A stretch of DNA of 64,000 nucleotides from Jacaranda mimosifolia (taxonomy: Eukaryota > Streptophyta > Magnoliopsida > Lamiales > Bignoniaceae): NCBI GenBank assembly GCA_018894105.1, contig CM032118.1, positions 29,492,690 to 29,556,689 of the forward strand. Direction: 5' to 3'. The translations under genes and the position numbers were made by a program. Of the stretch, positions 1 to 12,309 are shown piece by piece. Under the pieces are notes generated by a model. It worked only from the letters and a program-made list of their open reading frames with translations. It was not told the origin of the DNA and ran no database searches. Position 1 is the first letter of the stretch; each line of letters begins with the position of its first letter.

Positions 1-2035
1 GGATACGCCTTACAAACGGCTGCGAGATTACTAAATATAGTACCTTCAAAGCCGATGCCAAAAACACCATATGAGATGTAGTATGGCAAAGCACCCTCTT
101 ACTCTTTTTAAAGGTTTGGGGGTCTCCCGCTTACGTCAAGCAGCTAGTGAGAGACAAGTTGCATACGAGATCCACCTTGTGCAAGTGTGTGTGATACCTA
201 AGAGAGTCTGTAGGTTGTTATTTCTATGATCCTTTAGAACAAAAGGTATTTGTTTCAAGAAATGCCCATTTTTTGGAAAAGAAATTTCTATTAGATAGAA
301 ATGGCGTTGTTATTGAGCTTGATACAGTTCAAGATGATCAACAAATCCCACAAGTGATAGAAACAAGTAAGCATCAAAAGCCTTGCACACAACCTTTGAG
401 AAGGTCTGACCGAATCAAGAAGTGACCCGAAAGGTTCAGATTCTTTCATGAGACGGGCCAATTAGATAGTGATCCGATTACCTATGAGGAAGCTATGTTA
501 GACATAGATTCAGGACATCGGCTAGATGCCATGAAATTCAATATGGATTCCATGTACACCAACAAAGTATGGACTTTGGTAGATTCACCAAAGGGTATAG
601 TACTCGTTGGTTGCAAGTGGATCAATAAGCAAAAGTTAGGAGTCAATGGAGAGGTAATGACCTTTAAGGCGCGTCTAGTGGCAAAGGGTTACACTTAAAG
701 ATCCGATATTATTTTCACCGATCGCAATACCTAAGTCCATTAGGATTTTACTTGCCATAGCCGCATATTATGGCTATGAGATATGGCAAATGGATGTAAA
801 AACCGCATTTCTCAATGGAAATATTGAAGACGAAATTTATATGATGCAACCACAAGGTTTTACATCTAAAGGGAGTAAGCAAAAGGTTTGCAAACTCGAG
901 AAATCCATTTATGGACTCAAACAGGCGTCCCAAAGTTGAAACATATGTTTTGATAAGACTGTCAAATCATTTGGCTTTGTCAAAAAAGTGTATGAACCTT
1001 GTGTGTACAAAAAGGCTAGTGGAATAGTGGAAGTAGCATACAATTTATTGTGCTTTATGTCGATATATTCTTCTCATTGGGAATGAGAGAGAAATGTAAG
1101 AGTGTACTAAAATATGGTTATCTACACAATTCTCTATAAAGAACTTGGGAGAATCATCATACGTATTAGGAATACGTATCTATAAAGATAGATCAAGGAG
1201 AATGCTGGGGCTTTTTCAAACACCGTACACTAACAAGATACTAAAGAGGTTTAGTATGGATGAATCCAGAAAGGGATTTATCCTTATGGAACACGGTCTT
1301 TTTCTCTCCAAATCGATGGCCCCTAAGATTGACGACGAGAGACATAGAATCTCCTACATACCATATGCGACCGCTATAGGGGGCATAATGTATGTTGTTC
1401 AATGTGCAAGGCTGAATATAGCACACGTTCTAAGTGTTACGAGCCACATTCAATCCGACCCCAATGAATGTAACTGGAAAGCCATTAAAGCAATCCTTAA
1501 GTACTTGACAAAGTCTAAGGATTTGTTTTTGGTATACGGCAATGGAGAATTGAAACTCAAGGGATTTTTGAATTCAAGTTTCCAATTCGATGTAGATAAC
1601 ATAAAATCCACTTATGAATTTATATTTTGCCTCAATGGTGGCGCAATGAGTTGGGAGAGTTCCAAACAAGAAACTATAGTCGATTATACCATAGAGGAAT
1701 AATATATTATAGCTTCGAAAGCTATAAAAGAAAGTGTTTGGATGAAAAACTTCATCCAAGAGTTCGATGTAGTGCCTAGCATTGCGGAGCCTGTAGTTGT
1801 CTTCTATGACAACAACGGAGTGTCTGCACAAGCTAAAGAGCTAAAATCTCATTAGCAATCCAAACACATTTTAAGGTGATATCATTTGATCCATGAGATC
1901 ATTGATAGACATGACATTCGAGTGAAGATGGTAGCCTCAGAAGAGAATATAGTAGATCCAGTGGCTAAACTTTTAACGCAAAAGGTCTTTGAAGGACATC
2001 TTGAGAAAATGGGTCTTAAGACTATAAGGAATTGA
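1..2035 (+). pseudogene. Ty1/copia pol, 3' part (integrase end, RT, RNase H), broken
   Basis: This is the downstream half of a copia polyprotein, entering from outside the window. Residues at 1-110 match the end of the integrase (LLNIVPSKPMPKTPYE). RT follows from about 480, with WQMDVKTAFLNGNIEDEIYM near 790-840 and IYGLKQAS near 907. RNase H runs from about 1145 to the TGA at 2033-2035, with YVLGIRIYKDRS, a TRP-type block at 1380-1460, NGGAMSWESSKQ and a final EGHLEKMGLKTIRN. Many stops and frame changes break it. At 1056-1064 the RT catalytic YVDD box reads YVD followed by Ile, so one aspartate is missing. It lies 20 bases before a purine-rich tract and the 3' LTR. The sequence style resembles Angela/Tork-type copia elements; the lineage is an inference, the superfamily is clear. 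Confidence 0.93.
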
Positions 2036-2055
2036 CTTTAGGATAAGTGGGAGAT

Positions 2056-4267
2056 TGTTAGAATAGTGCCCCGCAGCCAATTGGATTGGCATGCAAACTA
2101 TTTCACTTGTAAGACAATCTTGATTAAATGATATTCAATAAAATGGCCATCTTCATCTTATACTTATTTTACTTCGCCGGCATTTAGTTGAAGCCCTTAG
2201 ATCACACAAGACAATGGGACTTGGCCACACTCTGGGAGGTGATCATGAAATAAATCTTACACGATCATGATCTTAAAATATTCCAAGTCATAGAATCTTA
2301 TGAGATAGGACATCTAAGATTCGGATAGACTTGCACTATTGCTCCATTTCATGAGCAATCTATGTTAAACATGGGTGCATGTTAGTGGGTGCTTGTTAGA
2401 GAACAAGTTCACTGAAGGCCCACTCGAAAAATCTACTAGACAACCGTAGTGGCAAGTCGATAGTGGCAAGTTCTCTAGCTTACGCTAGTGTATATAATTA
2501 GTCCTTAGACTTGAGGATCCATGGTAACCTTGTGTTTAAGTTCTCATACCTTGAGCCTTCCTTGACCACTTTGCAGGTCATCTGGGTTGAGATTTGGCAT
2601 AAGTTACTTAAACATTGAGGTTTGTGAGATCAAAGATGGGATCCATCTCCTCGTTGTTGTGTAAGGCGAGTGCATCTCCTATGTGTTCTATAATGATCTA
2701 ATTCAAGTAGTTCTTGCACAAGGCAATATGACAATTTGGAAAATGAGTTTTTCAAAGATGAGATCATAAATCAAAATAAAACATTGGGAATAGAAACATA
2801 GTTATCGAGGCTATTAAGGAACCAGCAAATATCTTTCCCTAGGCCTCTTACGGGAGATAGGAAATGGAAGGACTATATTTGTATGGTAAGCGTAGAGCTA
2901 GAATGGTTCAACAAAAGCATATTCATTTCGACCAATTAGTTGGGCTCCATGGGCTTGAAACTAAACATTGAACATGGAGATTGGGTACTTTCAATTGATA
3001 GAGATTAATTGAATTGAGTTATTAGTTTAAAGGAGTTTAAACTAATGCGAATATATCAATATTCAAAATATTACAAGAGTTGTGAGCCCAGGTCTAATGA
3101 ATGGAAGAACCTAATAGGTCACACATAAAAGCCTAAAAGAAGTTCTATTTGATGAAGGGAATTTTCTAAAAGTTAGAAAATTCTTCATGATCGATTTTAT
3201 AGAAATAAACGATTGGCTAATTTTTAATCATTTTGGCTTGATTGATTTAATTGTTAAATCGATCAAAATCATTTAAGGGGTTAAATTAGACCAATTAAAT
3301 TAACTCTTTAATTTAATTGGTACCATAAGACAATTAATTAGTCAAGTTAACTTAAAGAGTTATGTTAACATCTTCTCGCTTAAAGAGTTAAGTTAGATAA
3401 CTTAAGGAGTTAAGTCAATACCAACTAATTAAAATAAGGGGTCAATTTAATTAATCTAAGGAATTAATTTTGGAGGGAAATTCAAGTGAAGGAGTTCATA
3501 TGAGGTGTATTTAGAATTAATTTGAATGACATTTTATGAGATAAAATGAAGACTTCAAATGAAATTCAAATACAAATGAAATTCACATTTTACATGCAAG
3601 TGGCTTGCCTAGTTGGCACCCCACCTCATGGAGGGTGTGATGCTAACTTGCATCACACCTTCTCCTCTATAAATAGAGGAGATGGCTGGCCACTAGGTGG
3701 AATGCATGCTAGATTCCATTTTTCCCTCCAAAAGTATGATCCACTCATGTGTTGAAGTTTGACACACTTTCCTCACCTTTCTCCACCATTTTCGGCCTTC
3801 ATTTCTTCTTCATCCTTTGGTGATCTATTTGACTAGAGGTTGATTGGAGCTTGCCTTGGGTGTATGGATCATTTCATTGGAGGCTTCACGATTGGGAAGC
3901 TTTGCTCTTGATAGATCCACTGGGCTACAGATTCTTTGGAGCCATTTTTGGGGACCTTGCCAATTTTTTTTATTTTTTTTTTAGCTGAAGCCTCAAGGGT
4001 GTTGAGGAGTTGTTGTCCAAATTTCAGCTCAATCAGAGGTGTTTTGCTAGGACAAACATTGTCGGTTCTCTATTGTGCCAAGATTTAGCAGTTTTGAAGA
4101 GTTCAATATTTTCATCCTTCCTACCTTAGATTATAAGTGATCAAGGTAATTTTCTGCAAAGAAATCCATCTTAAGAGCATGATTAGATCATTGGATGAAG
4201 TGTAGTCATGTTTTTATTTAGCTATTTTTTCTTTATGGCTTAGATCCTTGTGCTACACCTCACTTCA
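2056..4267 (+). repeat. 3' LTR of the first copia element (about 2.2 kb)
   Basis: The LTR begins TGTTAGAATAGTGCCC directly after the purine tract AGTGGGAGA and ends at CACTTCA. Its right end aligns base for base in length with the terminal 25 bases of the LTRs at 7038-9263 and 15052-17261. The total of 2212 bp matches those LTRs (2226 and 2210 bp) and the solo LTR at 32795-35024 (2230 bp). The 5' LTR of this element is outside the window. Confidence 0.87.
3668..3675 (+). promoter_or_regulatory. TATA box inside the copia 3' LTR
   Basis: TATAAATA stands between CCTC and GAGG about 600 bases before the LTR end. The other LTRs of the family have an AT-rich TATA-like run at the equivalent place (7654-7669, 15666-15675, about 33400-33416). 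This would set the U3/R boundary of the family; the start site itself cannot be placed from sequence. Confidence 0.6.
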
Positions 4268-4313
4268 AAGGGTTGGAAACTTGATTCTTGTATTTGAAAA
4301 TTTGAAGACTAAA

Positions 4314-4642
4314 GGGCCCGTTTGGTTTTATTTCCACATTCATTTTTTTCATTTTTTACTATTCCAGAAATGAAAACCATTACTTTTTAGAAATTTTCAC
4401 CCGACATCATTTTTATTTTTATTTTCAAAGCACATTCTCCAATAACATATATATCTTCTCTATCTATTCCATTATTTGTATCTCTCTCCACCTACAACCT
4501 ATTAAAACTAACATAATCATTACATTTTCAACATTTCATCCAAATACAAACCCATTTTCAACTCATTTCCACTAACTAACTTTTCAAATTTTAGAAATGA
4601 TGGAAATGAAAATTGAAAATGGAAATAAAACCAAACATCCCC
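4314..4642. mobile_element. Tourist/Harbinger-type MITE
   Basis: The ends form an inverted repeat of 23 bases with three mismatches: GGGCCCGTTTGGTTTTATTT on the left and, read inward, GGGGATGTTTGGTTTTATTT on the right. The interior is 329 bp of noncoding AT-rich DNA. The GTTTGGTT core is shared with the TIR of the large Harbinger element at 19079. The target duplication is not clean (AAA against AAG), so the exact outer bases are uncertain. Confidence 0.7.
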
Positions 4643-4794
4643 AAGTATTTGAAAATTTAGAGGCTTAGGTCTTAGATTTGGAGACTCATGGACTTGAGAA
4701 TTTTGGATAGTTTATGCTCTTATCTGGGAGCATTATTGACACTTTAAGCACTCATTGAGGAGCACTTGTAATTTGAAGATAAATATTAATTGCC

Positions 4795-5949
4795 CCCAAC
4801 ATCTTCATCATTATTGGCACAACTTGAGTCTTCTTGTTTGTTAAAATTCATGCTTATTTTGATATTATGCGCAGTTGTTGTCAAATCTTTAAAAGTTTTT
4901 AGTTTGTTTCCTTGAAGCATATAGCAATGACTCCAATCCATTCATTAGATACGCATCTCAATGGCGAAGCTTCTAACAATTGATCTTTGCAATTAACGTT
5001 CAAATTTCTCCAGCAATTGATGTAGTTAATAATAGGTTCTTCTTTCCACTAGCGAGAGTTAGTGAGTTTAATTATGTTGATTGTCTTTCGAGCGCTGTTG
5101 GAATGATTGAGGAACTCTTGTTCCAGTTGCCCCAAAGTATCAATGGAGCATGTCCTAAGTCAGTATACATATCAAAAGCATTGCCCTTTAATGATCAAAC
5201 AAATTACTTGACCAAATGATCTCCATATGTCTCGGCATTATTACAGGTCTCAATGAAATGAGCCTCATGCTGCTTCAATTGCCCTTGCCATCGCATTATT
5301 GAAGCTTTGGGGGTTGGTAATCAATTGGCATTTTTAAATTACCAATCCTTTGAGTATAAAGCTTTAAATAAATTGTAAATGACTTAGAACTTCCATCAAG
5401 CTTACCTTTGATAGTCCTTATGATAAACTCCTTCAATGGGTTAATGGCAATTAGTTCATCAATAGAACCTTGTAGTTCATTTGTTGTAGTCTTTTCTTTT
5501 TTAGTTGACTGTCTATTAGTAGATGTTTCGCTTTCTTCCTTAGCCTCCATTTGTTTCCTCACCATGTGACTGGAATCAACATCGTCCACCTTGTTCGTCA
5601 ACTTAAAGATTTGAAAATTTTGCTCTTTGAAATGTTTTGTGAGTCCTCTAATGGCCCTCGTTGAATTTGCAATTTGTTCCTTCAAAGTTGTAGTACTTGT
5701 CACCATTGCTAGTAACATGCTTGAGGAACTTGATGTTGAGCGAGGAGTGGATGATGTTGATTCTCCTCTACCTTTATTGGTATCAATAAGATGCCGCAAT
5801 GCCTTTCCCACAACAAGAGAATGAGCCATCTCCGAAGATGATTGCAACTTCTTGGACATATTCCTTGTGATGACACCAACACGTTCTACTCCAGTACTTG
5901 AGGAATTTAAGGTACTAATTTTCAGTGTTGCAGTTTTGTTGGAAGCCAT
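4795..5949 (-). pseudogene. Ty3/gypsy gag, broken
   Basis: The reading starts at ATG 5949 (MASNKTATLKIST) and is open to 5296. It carries the N-terminal signature of a common plant gypsy gag: ITRNMSKKLQ, a serine-rich STPRSTSSSSS run, EQIANSTRAIRGLTKH and a coiled-coil-like stretch, then YTQRIGNLKMPIDYQPPK. Past the stop at 5296 the match continues with frame changes: HFIETCNNAETYGDHLVK, SLKGNAFDMYTDL, then NCKDQLLEASPL and LQGNKLKTFKDLTTTAH to about 4795. These are the capsid-type Retrotrans_gag residues. The protein would coat retrotransposon RNA. No protease or RT of this copy is seen downstream; copia LTR and MITE sequence replaces it. The leader and LTR lie just upstream. Confidence 0.85.
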
Positions 5950-6026
5950 TTGATATATCAATCTTCATAAAGAAAAGAGATGAGAGGTAGAGATGGCCCT
6001 ACTAGGCATGCCAAAAATTTGTAGCG

Positions 6027-7032
6027 CAAATTTCTTTGTCTATAGAATTAAAATTACAAGACAAGAAAATTGATACAAAAAGTAAAATTTATTGAAAAAT
6101 ATCAATTACGGATACAATTCCTAATATAGTCCTTTAATTATTCTCTTCCAAAGATTGTAATTTGATGAGCTCTAATATCTTAAACACTATAGATCACTTT
6201 GAACTTGATTTAAAATAACACTAGTTCAAGGCATCACGCCTTAATCTCAAATCAAATATACGGATTTGATGAGCTCCATGATAAATACCTTGAATGTCGT
6301 GTATCCCATTGAATTTGATTTGAGAGAAATAACACCAATTTAAGGGCTTCACACTGTAATCTCAAATTAAAAGCCTAAATTTAATGAGTTCTGAGAAGAA
6401 TGCCTCGAACATAGTGGTTCTTCTTAACTTTGATTTGAGAAAAATAACACCAATTCGAGGACTTCGCATTGTAATCTCTAATCAAATGCCAAAATATGAT
6501 GAGCTCAACAAAAAATTCCATGAATGTCGTGGATCTCCTTGGATTTGCTTGAGAGATTTTTTGTACTTCTTCACAATTTCTCTCACTTTTTAGGACTTGT
6601 GTTGTTGTTGTCTGCTATTATGTAGAATGAGGTTTGATCACTCCCTTTATATAGATGTTTAGTAGAAGATTCCCAGGTGAACTTGAGCTTTGTTGATAGT
6701 TATCTTCCTAATAAGATAATATAAAAAATCTCCGATTTGATTAGTCCACAAATATAGATGTGTCACGTGTCGCAACTTAGGTAGCCTGAGATTGCATGGT
6801 GCACAACTTGGTTTGATTGGATGAGACACTTCATCTTGACACTTGTTGATATTTGATTTATGCCCAAAATAAATACTAGGTTACTAATTAAAATTAACTA
6901 TTTATCTTTTAAATTAAATTTAATAAATTCTAAAGCATAAATAGAAAGTTTTAAATTAACAGCTAGCATATTATTTTATGCGTATCACTTTTGAATTGAC
7001 AAAAATTAATATATCTACAAAGATGTGGCTTG
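6027..7032 (-). repeat. LTR and leader of a Ty3/gypsy element (right part)
   Basis: Upstream of the gag start, near 6000-6025 on the minus strand, the sequence ATTTTTGGCATGCCTAGT has the look of a plant gypsy LTR end followed by its primer-binding site. The LTR therefore extends rightwards from about 6027. It contains a 105-115 bp tandem repeat and a short TATA-like run near 6646. Its far end is cut by the copia insertion at 7038, and the old flank resumes at 17262. Confidence 0.55.
6163..6560. repeat. Tandem repeat, about 110 bp period, four copies
   Basis: TGATGAGCTC, or a one- or two-base variant, recurs at 6163, 6268, 6382 and 6497. It is followed each time by a segment containing TTGAATTTGATTTGAGA, AATAACACCAATT and CACACTGTAATCTCAAATCA or variants of these. 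The spacing is 105, 114 and 115. It lies inside the gypsy LTR, where repeated upstream elements are common, so it may be a duplicated promoter module. Confidence 0.8.
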
Positions 7033-7037
7033 ACTTC

Positions 7038-9263
7038 TGAAAGCTAATAAGGCACTAGGATCCAATTATAAAAACTTCAAAAGTTTAATAAACTAGGGCA
7101 TACATGCTAACTAAGGTCAAATCATGCCTAAGATTCAGATTTGGATAGAGTGTTACCTTAAAATTGCAAATTCTAAGGAGAATGAGGTGAACCTTTCACC
7201 AATCTAGAAACTGCCAGAAAACGTGTAGCTGGAGTGGAGCGATTTTTACCACTATCAAATCACCTCCAAAAATCACAAAAAAATTACTGGAGCTGCTCAA
7301 CACTTTGGGGAACTCAGTAAAAAGTTCAAACCAAAAATCTTTATAGATCTCCCAAGAGAAAATCGTCAAATCGGACTCTATGCAAGTAGATCTCCAAACC
7401 ATAGCAAACAAACTAGTTTTCCTTTATTGATATGATCCACACACCAAATAGATCTTCCAAAACATCTAGCCTATAACCTAGAATAAGTCCAGAGATTAGC
7501 TATGGTGGAGGGTAATTTTTGGTAGGGAAGAAGAAGAAGAAAAAGAGAGCAAAGTTTTCAACACATGAATGCAATGCTTGCAAGGATTTTGGAGGGAATG
7601 ATGGAGAATCTAATTCTTCACACCTTTTTACATAATAACCAACCCTCTCTCTCTATATATTTATATATAGATGCTGAAAGGTGTAATGCCAAGGTGGCAT
7701 CACACCTTTCATGAAGAGGGGAGCGACCAACTAGCATTTTGCCAAGGTGGCAAATGCAAATTTAAATCCAATTTGAATTTTACTTGCATTTTAATTACAT
7801 TTGAAATTTAATTTGAAGCTAATTAAAATGATAATTCAAATGAACATTTCATTTGAATTTTTCCTCCAAAATGTGTTCTTCCCATCAATTAAATTAAACA
7901 CTTTAATTTAATTAATTAACTGTTGACTTAACTCTTAAGTCAAACAAGCTCAACTTTTAAGCTTGATTTTTTGTTAACATTACTCTTGAAGTTAACTTGA
8001 CCAATTGATGGTCATATTGGCACCAAATAATTAACTACTTAATTATTGGTATAATTTAACTCCTTAAATTAATTAATTTAACACTTAAATTAATCAAGTA
8101 AAAATTGACTTTCAAAATTGATACCTTAAAATCGATCCACTAGAAGATATTTTCTAACACTTAGAAAATTTCCTTCATCAAATACGAAGCTAATTCGCTT
8201 TTGTGTTTAACCCAATAGGTTCTACCATTCATTGGACATGGGCTTACAACTCCTTGTGACTTTTGAATATCATATATTCATTTTAGCTTTAAAACACTTT
8301 AAAACTAATCGACTCGATTCAATTAATCTCATTAATTGAAGAGTGCCTAATCTGCATGGTCGATGTCCAACCTCAAGTCCATGGAGCCCAACTAATTGGC
8401 CGAAATGAATATTTTGGAGAACTATTGTAGTTCTATGCTTACCATGCAAACATGATCCTTCCGTCTCCTATCTCCCGAAAGAGGCCTAGAGCAATATATT
8501 TGTCAGCTCCCTAATAGCCTCGATACTATGCTTCTATTCTCAATGTTTGATTCCCTTGTGTGACCTCATCTTGGGAAACTTCTTTTCCAAATTGTCACAC
8601 CACTTTGCGCAATGATTTCTTGAAATCGATAATTATAGAATACATAGGAGATGCACTCGCCCTTCACATAAGCGAGGAGTCCGATTCCATTTTAGATCTC
8701 ACAAATCTCCATGCCAAGTAGCTCATATCCAACCTCAACCCAAAAGACCCGCTAAGTGGTCAAGGAAGAGTCAAAGCATGAGGACCATACACAAGGTTAC
8801 CATAGATCCTCATATCAGAGGATTAATAATATGTACTAGCGTAAGTTGGAGAACTTGCCACTATGGCTATCTAGTAGATTCGTCGATAGGTCTTTAGTGC
8901 CTTATTTTCTAACAAGCACCTACTAATATGCACCCATATCTCATACGGTTGCTCATGGAACGGAACAATATCCAACTCTTAGATTTATGCATCATTAGTG
9001 CAAGTCTATTCGGATATTAGATGCTCCATCTCATAAGATCCTACGACTTGGAAGATTTAAGATAATGACCGTATGAGACTTATTCCATGGTCATCGAACC
9101 AAGTCCCGCAGTCATAAATGATCTAAGGGCTTCATCCGAATGCAAGTGAGTAATAAAGAGCATAAGATGAAGATGGTCATATAAAGAATATCATTCAATC
9201 AAGATTGTTTTACAAGGAAATAGCTTTACAAGGCCAATCCTATTGGCTTACCGAGCACTAACA
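7038..9263 (-). repeat. 3' LTR of the complete copia element
   Basis: This 2226-bp copy matches 15052-17261 along its length. At the element-proximal end it reads TGTTAGTGCTCGG where the 5' LTR reads TGTTGGAATAGTGCCCGG, a small deletion plus substitutions. Many scattered differences between the two LTRs show that the insertion is not recent. Confidence 0.93.
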
Positions 9264-9289
9264 ATCTCTCACTTACCCTAAAGCCAATT

Positions 9290-10060
9290 CCCCAAGGCCT
9301 TGAGACCTATCTTCTCAAGATGTTCTTCAAAGACCTTTTGCTTTTAGGGGTTTAGACAGTGGTTCTGCTAAATTCTCTTTTGAGGCAACTTTGTCCACTC
9401 AGTTGTTGCCTCTATCAATTTGATATCATATATATCAAATGATAAACTCATCTATTGTGTTTGGATTACTAATGAGATCTTGGCTCAAGTCCAAAATTGT
9501 CTTCAGAAGATAATTATGGGCACATGCACGCTAGTCACTACATCCAACTCTTGGATGGAGTTTTTATCTAAACACCATCTTTTGTGGTTTCCAAAACTAC
9601 AAATTATTTCACCTCAATGATTGTCTCGGCTGTGGTGTCCTTTTGGAACTCTTACAACTCACCATGCCACCATTAAGGTAAAATATAAATCTAGAAGTGG
9701 ATCCCAAGTTATCTACATCGGATTGGAAAGTTATATCCGAAAATTCTTCGAGTTTTAATTCTCCAGTGCCGTATACCTAAAACAAATCCTTTGTCTTTCT
9801 CAAGTACATAAGGATTGCTTTCACGGCCATCCAGTAACTCTCACCGGGATTGGATTGGAACCTACTCGTAATACCTAGCGAGTGTGCCATATTCGGTCTT
9901 GTACATTGAATTATGCTATCAATAGCGGAGGCATAAGGTATGTGAGACATCGTTCGTTTCTCTTTTTCTGTCTTGGGGGCCATAAACTTGGAGAGACGAA
10001 TGCTATGTCCCATAGGAAAAAAACCCTTCTTGGATTCTTCCATACTAAACCCCTTTAGTA
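9290..10060 (-). pseudogene. Copia RNase H domain, broken
   Basis: An open stretch at 10043-9777 (88 codons) reads MEESKKGFFPMGHSIRLSK, then SHIPYASAIDSII, CTRPNMAHSLGITSRFQSNP and KAILMYLRKTKDLF. This is the RT-to-RNase H connection of plant copia elements. Past a stop the match continues to a closing KVFEEHLEKIGLK near 9300. It would degrade the RNA strand of the replication hybrid. It is the last domain before the purine tract and the 3' LTR. Confidence 0.88.
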
Positions 10061-10078
10061 TCTTGTCAATGTACGGGG

Positions 10079-10800
10079 TTAGGACAGCCCCAGCATCCTC
10101 CCAGATCTATCTCTATAGATACGTATTCCTAATACGTTGAATGTTTCTCCCAAATCATTCATGGAGAAATGTGTGGATAACCATACTTTAGTACACTCTA
10201 ACATTCCTACCTCATTCTCAATGAAAAGGATGTCATCAACATAAATCACAATGAACTTGTACACTACTCCTACTAGCCTTCTTATACACACATGGTTCAT
10301 ACACATAATTGACAAAGCCAAACGATTTGACTGTTTTGTCAAAACATATGTTCCAACTTCGGGATGCTTGTTTGAGTTCATAAATGGATCTCTGGAGTTT
10401 GCAAACATTTTGCTCACTCCCCTCGGATGTAAAACCTTGTGGTTGCTCCATATAGATTTCTTCTTCAATGTCTCCATTGAGGAAAGCAATTTTCACATCC
10501 ATTTGCCATCTCTCATAGTCATAATATGCAACTATGACAAGCAAAATCCGAATGGACTTAGGCATTGTGATCGGTGAAAAGGTTTCCTCAAAATCGATAC
10601 CTTAAAAATTCACCACTTTTCTATCTACTCCAAGCTTTCATTTATAGATCCACTTCCAACTAACGGGAACTATTCCCTTTGGTGGATCTACCAAAATTCA
10701 TACTTTATTTAAGTACATAGAGTTCATTTCTGATCTCATGGCTTCAAGCCAACGTCCTGAATATATGTGCAACATAGCTTTCTCATAGGTCTTTGGATCA
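10079..10800 (-). pseudogene. Copia reverse transcriptase, broken
   Basis: Starting near 10800 the minus strand gives EAMRSEMNSMY, ILVDPPKGIVPV and PKSIRILLVIVAYYDYE, then WQMDVKIAFLNGDIEEEIYM and IYELKQASRSWN. A frame change near 10250 moves into FIVIYVDDILFIENEVG, so the catalytic YVDD box is present here, unlike in the copy at 1-2035. NDLGETFNVLGIRIYRDRS follows. Stops and frame shifts prevent a single product. Its role would be to copy element RNA into DNA. Confidence 0.9.
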
Positions 10801-11156
10801 CTATCCAATTGGCCCGTCTCATGAAGGAATCCGAACTTTTTGGGTTGTTTTTTTATTTGGTCCGACCTTCTTAGAGGTTGTGTGTAAGGCTCTTTGATAT
10901 ATATTTGTTTCTATCACTTGTGGGATTTGATGATCATCTTGAACTTGGTGAGATGATCATCTTGAACATCACCAAGTTCAACAACAACACCTTTTTCTAT
11001 TTTATAGAAATTCCTTTTCTAAAAAGGTGGCGTTCCTCGAAACTAACACCTTTTGTTCCAAAGGATCATAGAAGTAATAACCCATGGACTCTCTTGGGTA
11101 TCCCACAAACTTGCACAAGGTAGATCTACTATCCAACTTATCTCCTACTGTCTATC

Positions 11157-11732
11157 TCACGTAGGCGGGAGATCCCCAAACCTTGATATATAGGTAAGAG
11201 GGTGCTTTGCCATGCCATATGTCATATAGTGTTTTGGCACCAACTTTGAAGGTACTACACTTAGTAACTTCGTTGCCATGACTAAGGCGTATCCCCAAAA
11301 GGATGTACGCACATCGAAAAAGCTTATCATGGAATGCACCATGTCCAACAAGGTACGGTTTCTCCTCTCGACTCCTCCATTGTGTTGGGGTGTGCCGAGT
11401 GGGGTCTATTGAGAGATAATCTCATTCTCCTTTAGATAATCCAAGAATTCGATGCTCAAGTATTCTCCCCCTTAATCCGATCGAAGAGCTTTAATATTTA
11501 GCCCCAATTGCTTTTCTACTTCACTCTTATACTCTTTGAAATTTTCAAAGGCTTTGGACTTGTTCTTCATAAAAAACATGTGTCCGAACCAACTATAGTC
11601 ATCGGTGAAGATGATGAAGTAGGAATAGCCTCCTCTCCCACTAACTCTTAGTGGTCCACAAACGTCCGTGTGGATTAAATCTAAGAGACTTGTAGAGTGC
11701 TCCATTTGTCCTACAAAGGGAGCCTTGGTCAT
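11157..11732 (-). pseudogene. Copia integrase core, broken
   Basis: The piece at 11732-11472 reads LDLIHTDVCGPLRVSGRGG, YFIIFTDDYSWFGHMFFM, FKEYKSEVEKQLG and IKALRSD. The first catalytic aspartate (HTD) and the second (LRSD) are both visible. After stops the stretch at 11351-11157 gives MLDMVHSMISFFDVRTSFWG and VVPSKLVPKHY, the end of the core that carries the DDE glutamate region just before it. It would join element ends to target DNA. It comes before RT, which is the defining copia order. Confidence 0.9.
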
Positions 11733-12300
11733 TTTTCCTTTTAAATAAGATTCACAAGTAGGAAGATATTCAATGCTACTAATATTTAGTGCTTTGAGAG
11801 CTTCTAACTAGTTCATCCTATTTTTAGAAATATGTCCAAGTCTTGCATGTCATGACATGGTATTTTCTTGAATATCTAATATTCTTACATTTTTTAAAGT
11901 GCAGTAGTGATGGTTGAGAATCTAATATGTATAATCATTTGTTAAGTATACTATAAGCAATTAAAAAACACATTCTTTAATGCCTTCAATCTCCCATTTG
12001 ATATAGAAGGATCAAATCCTTCACTATCCAAAATGGGTAATTTGAAATAATGTTCTCAACAATATATGGCACATAATAGAAAGGGTTCAATACAATTATG
12101 GAGTTCCCTAAGTCCAACTTATTATACGTCTTCAGCTTTGGTCACAAATCTTGCTTCTTATCTAAGGCGGTGGATCATATCTACATCACTTAGTTTTATT
12201 TTTCTTTCTTATTCTTTGTAACAACTTACAAAGACAAGAACCATATGCAATATCACATATCTATGAGGAAGAATTTAGAATTTATCCTTAAATGCACTTC
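11733..12300 (-). pseudogene. Copia protease and pre-integrase region, heavily decayed
   Basis: On the minus strand the sequence PFYYVPYIVENIIS at about 12080-12040 matches the end of the copia aspartic protease. LEALKALNISSIEYLPTCES and YLKGKMTKAPFVGQ at about 11800-11715 match the GAG-pre-integrase zinc-binding region, with the CxxC partly lost. The protease active-site DTG is not recognisable. Confidence 0.6.
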
Positions 12301-12309
12301 AATAAAGTA

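Noticed and set aside
4980..5219. 79-codon plus-strand frame
   Set aside because: It is the complement of the gypsy gag capsid region, which continues on minus through this stretch.
10251..10577. 108-codon plus-strand frame over the copia RT
   Set aside because: It is the complement of a conserved RT block on the minus strand and has no independent support.
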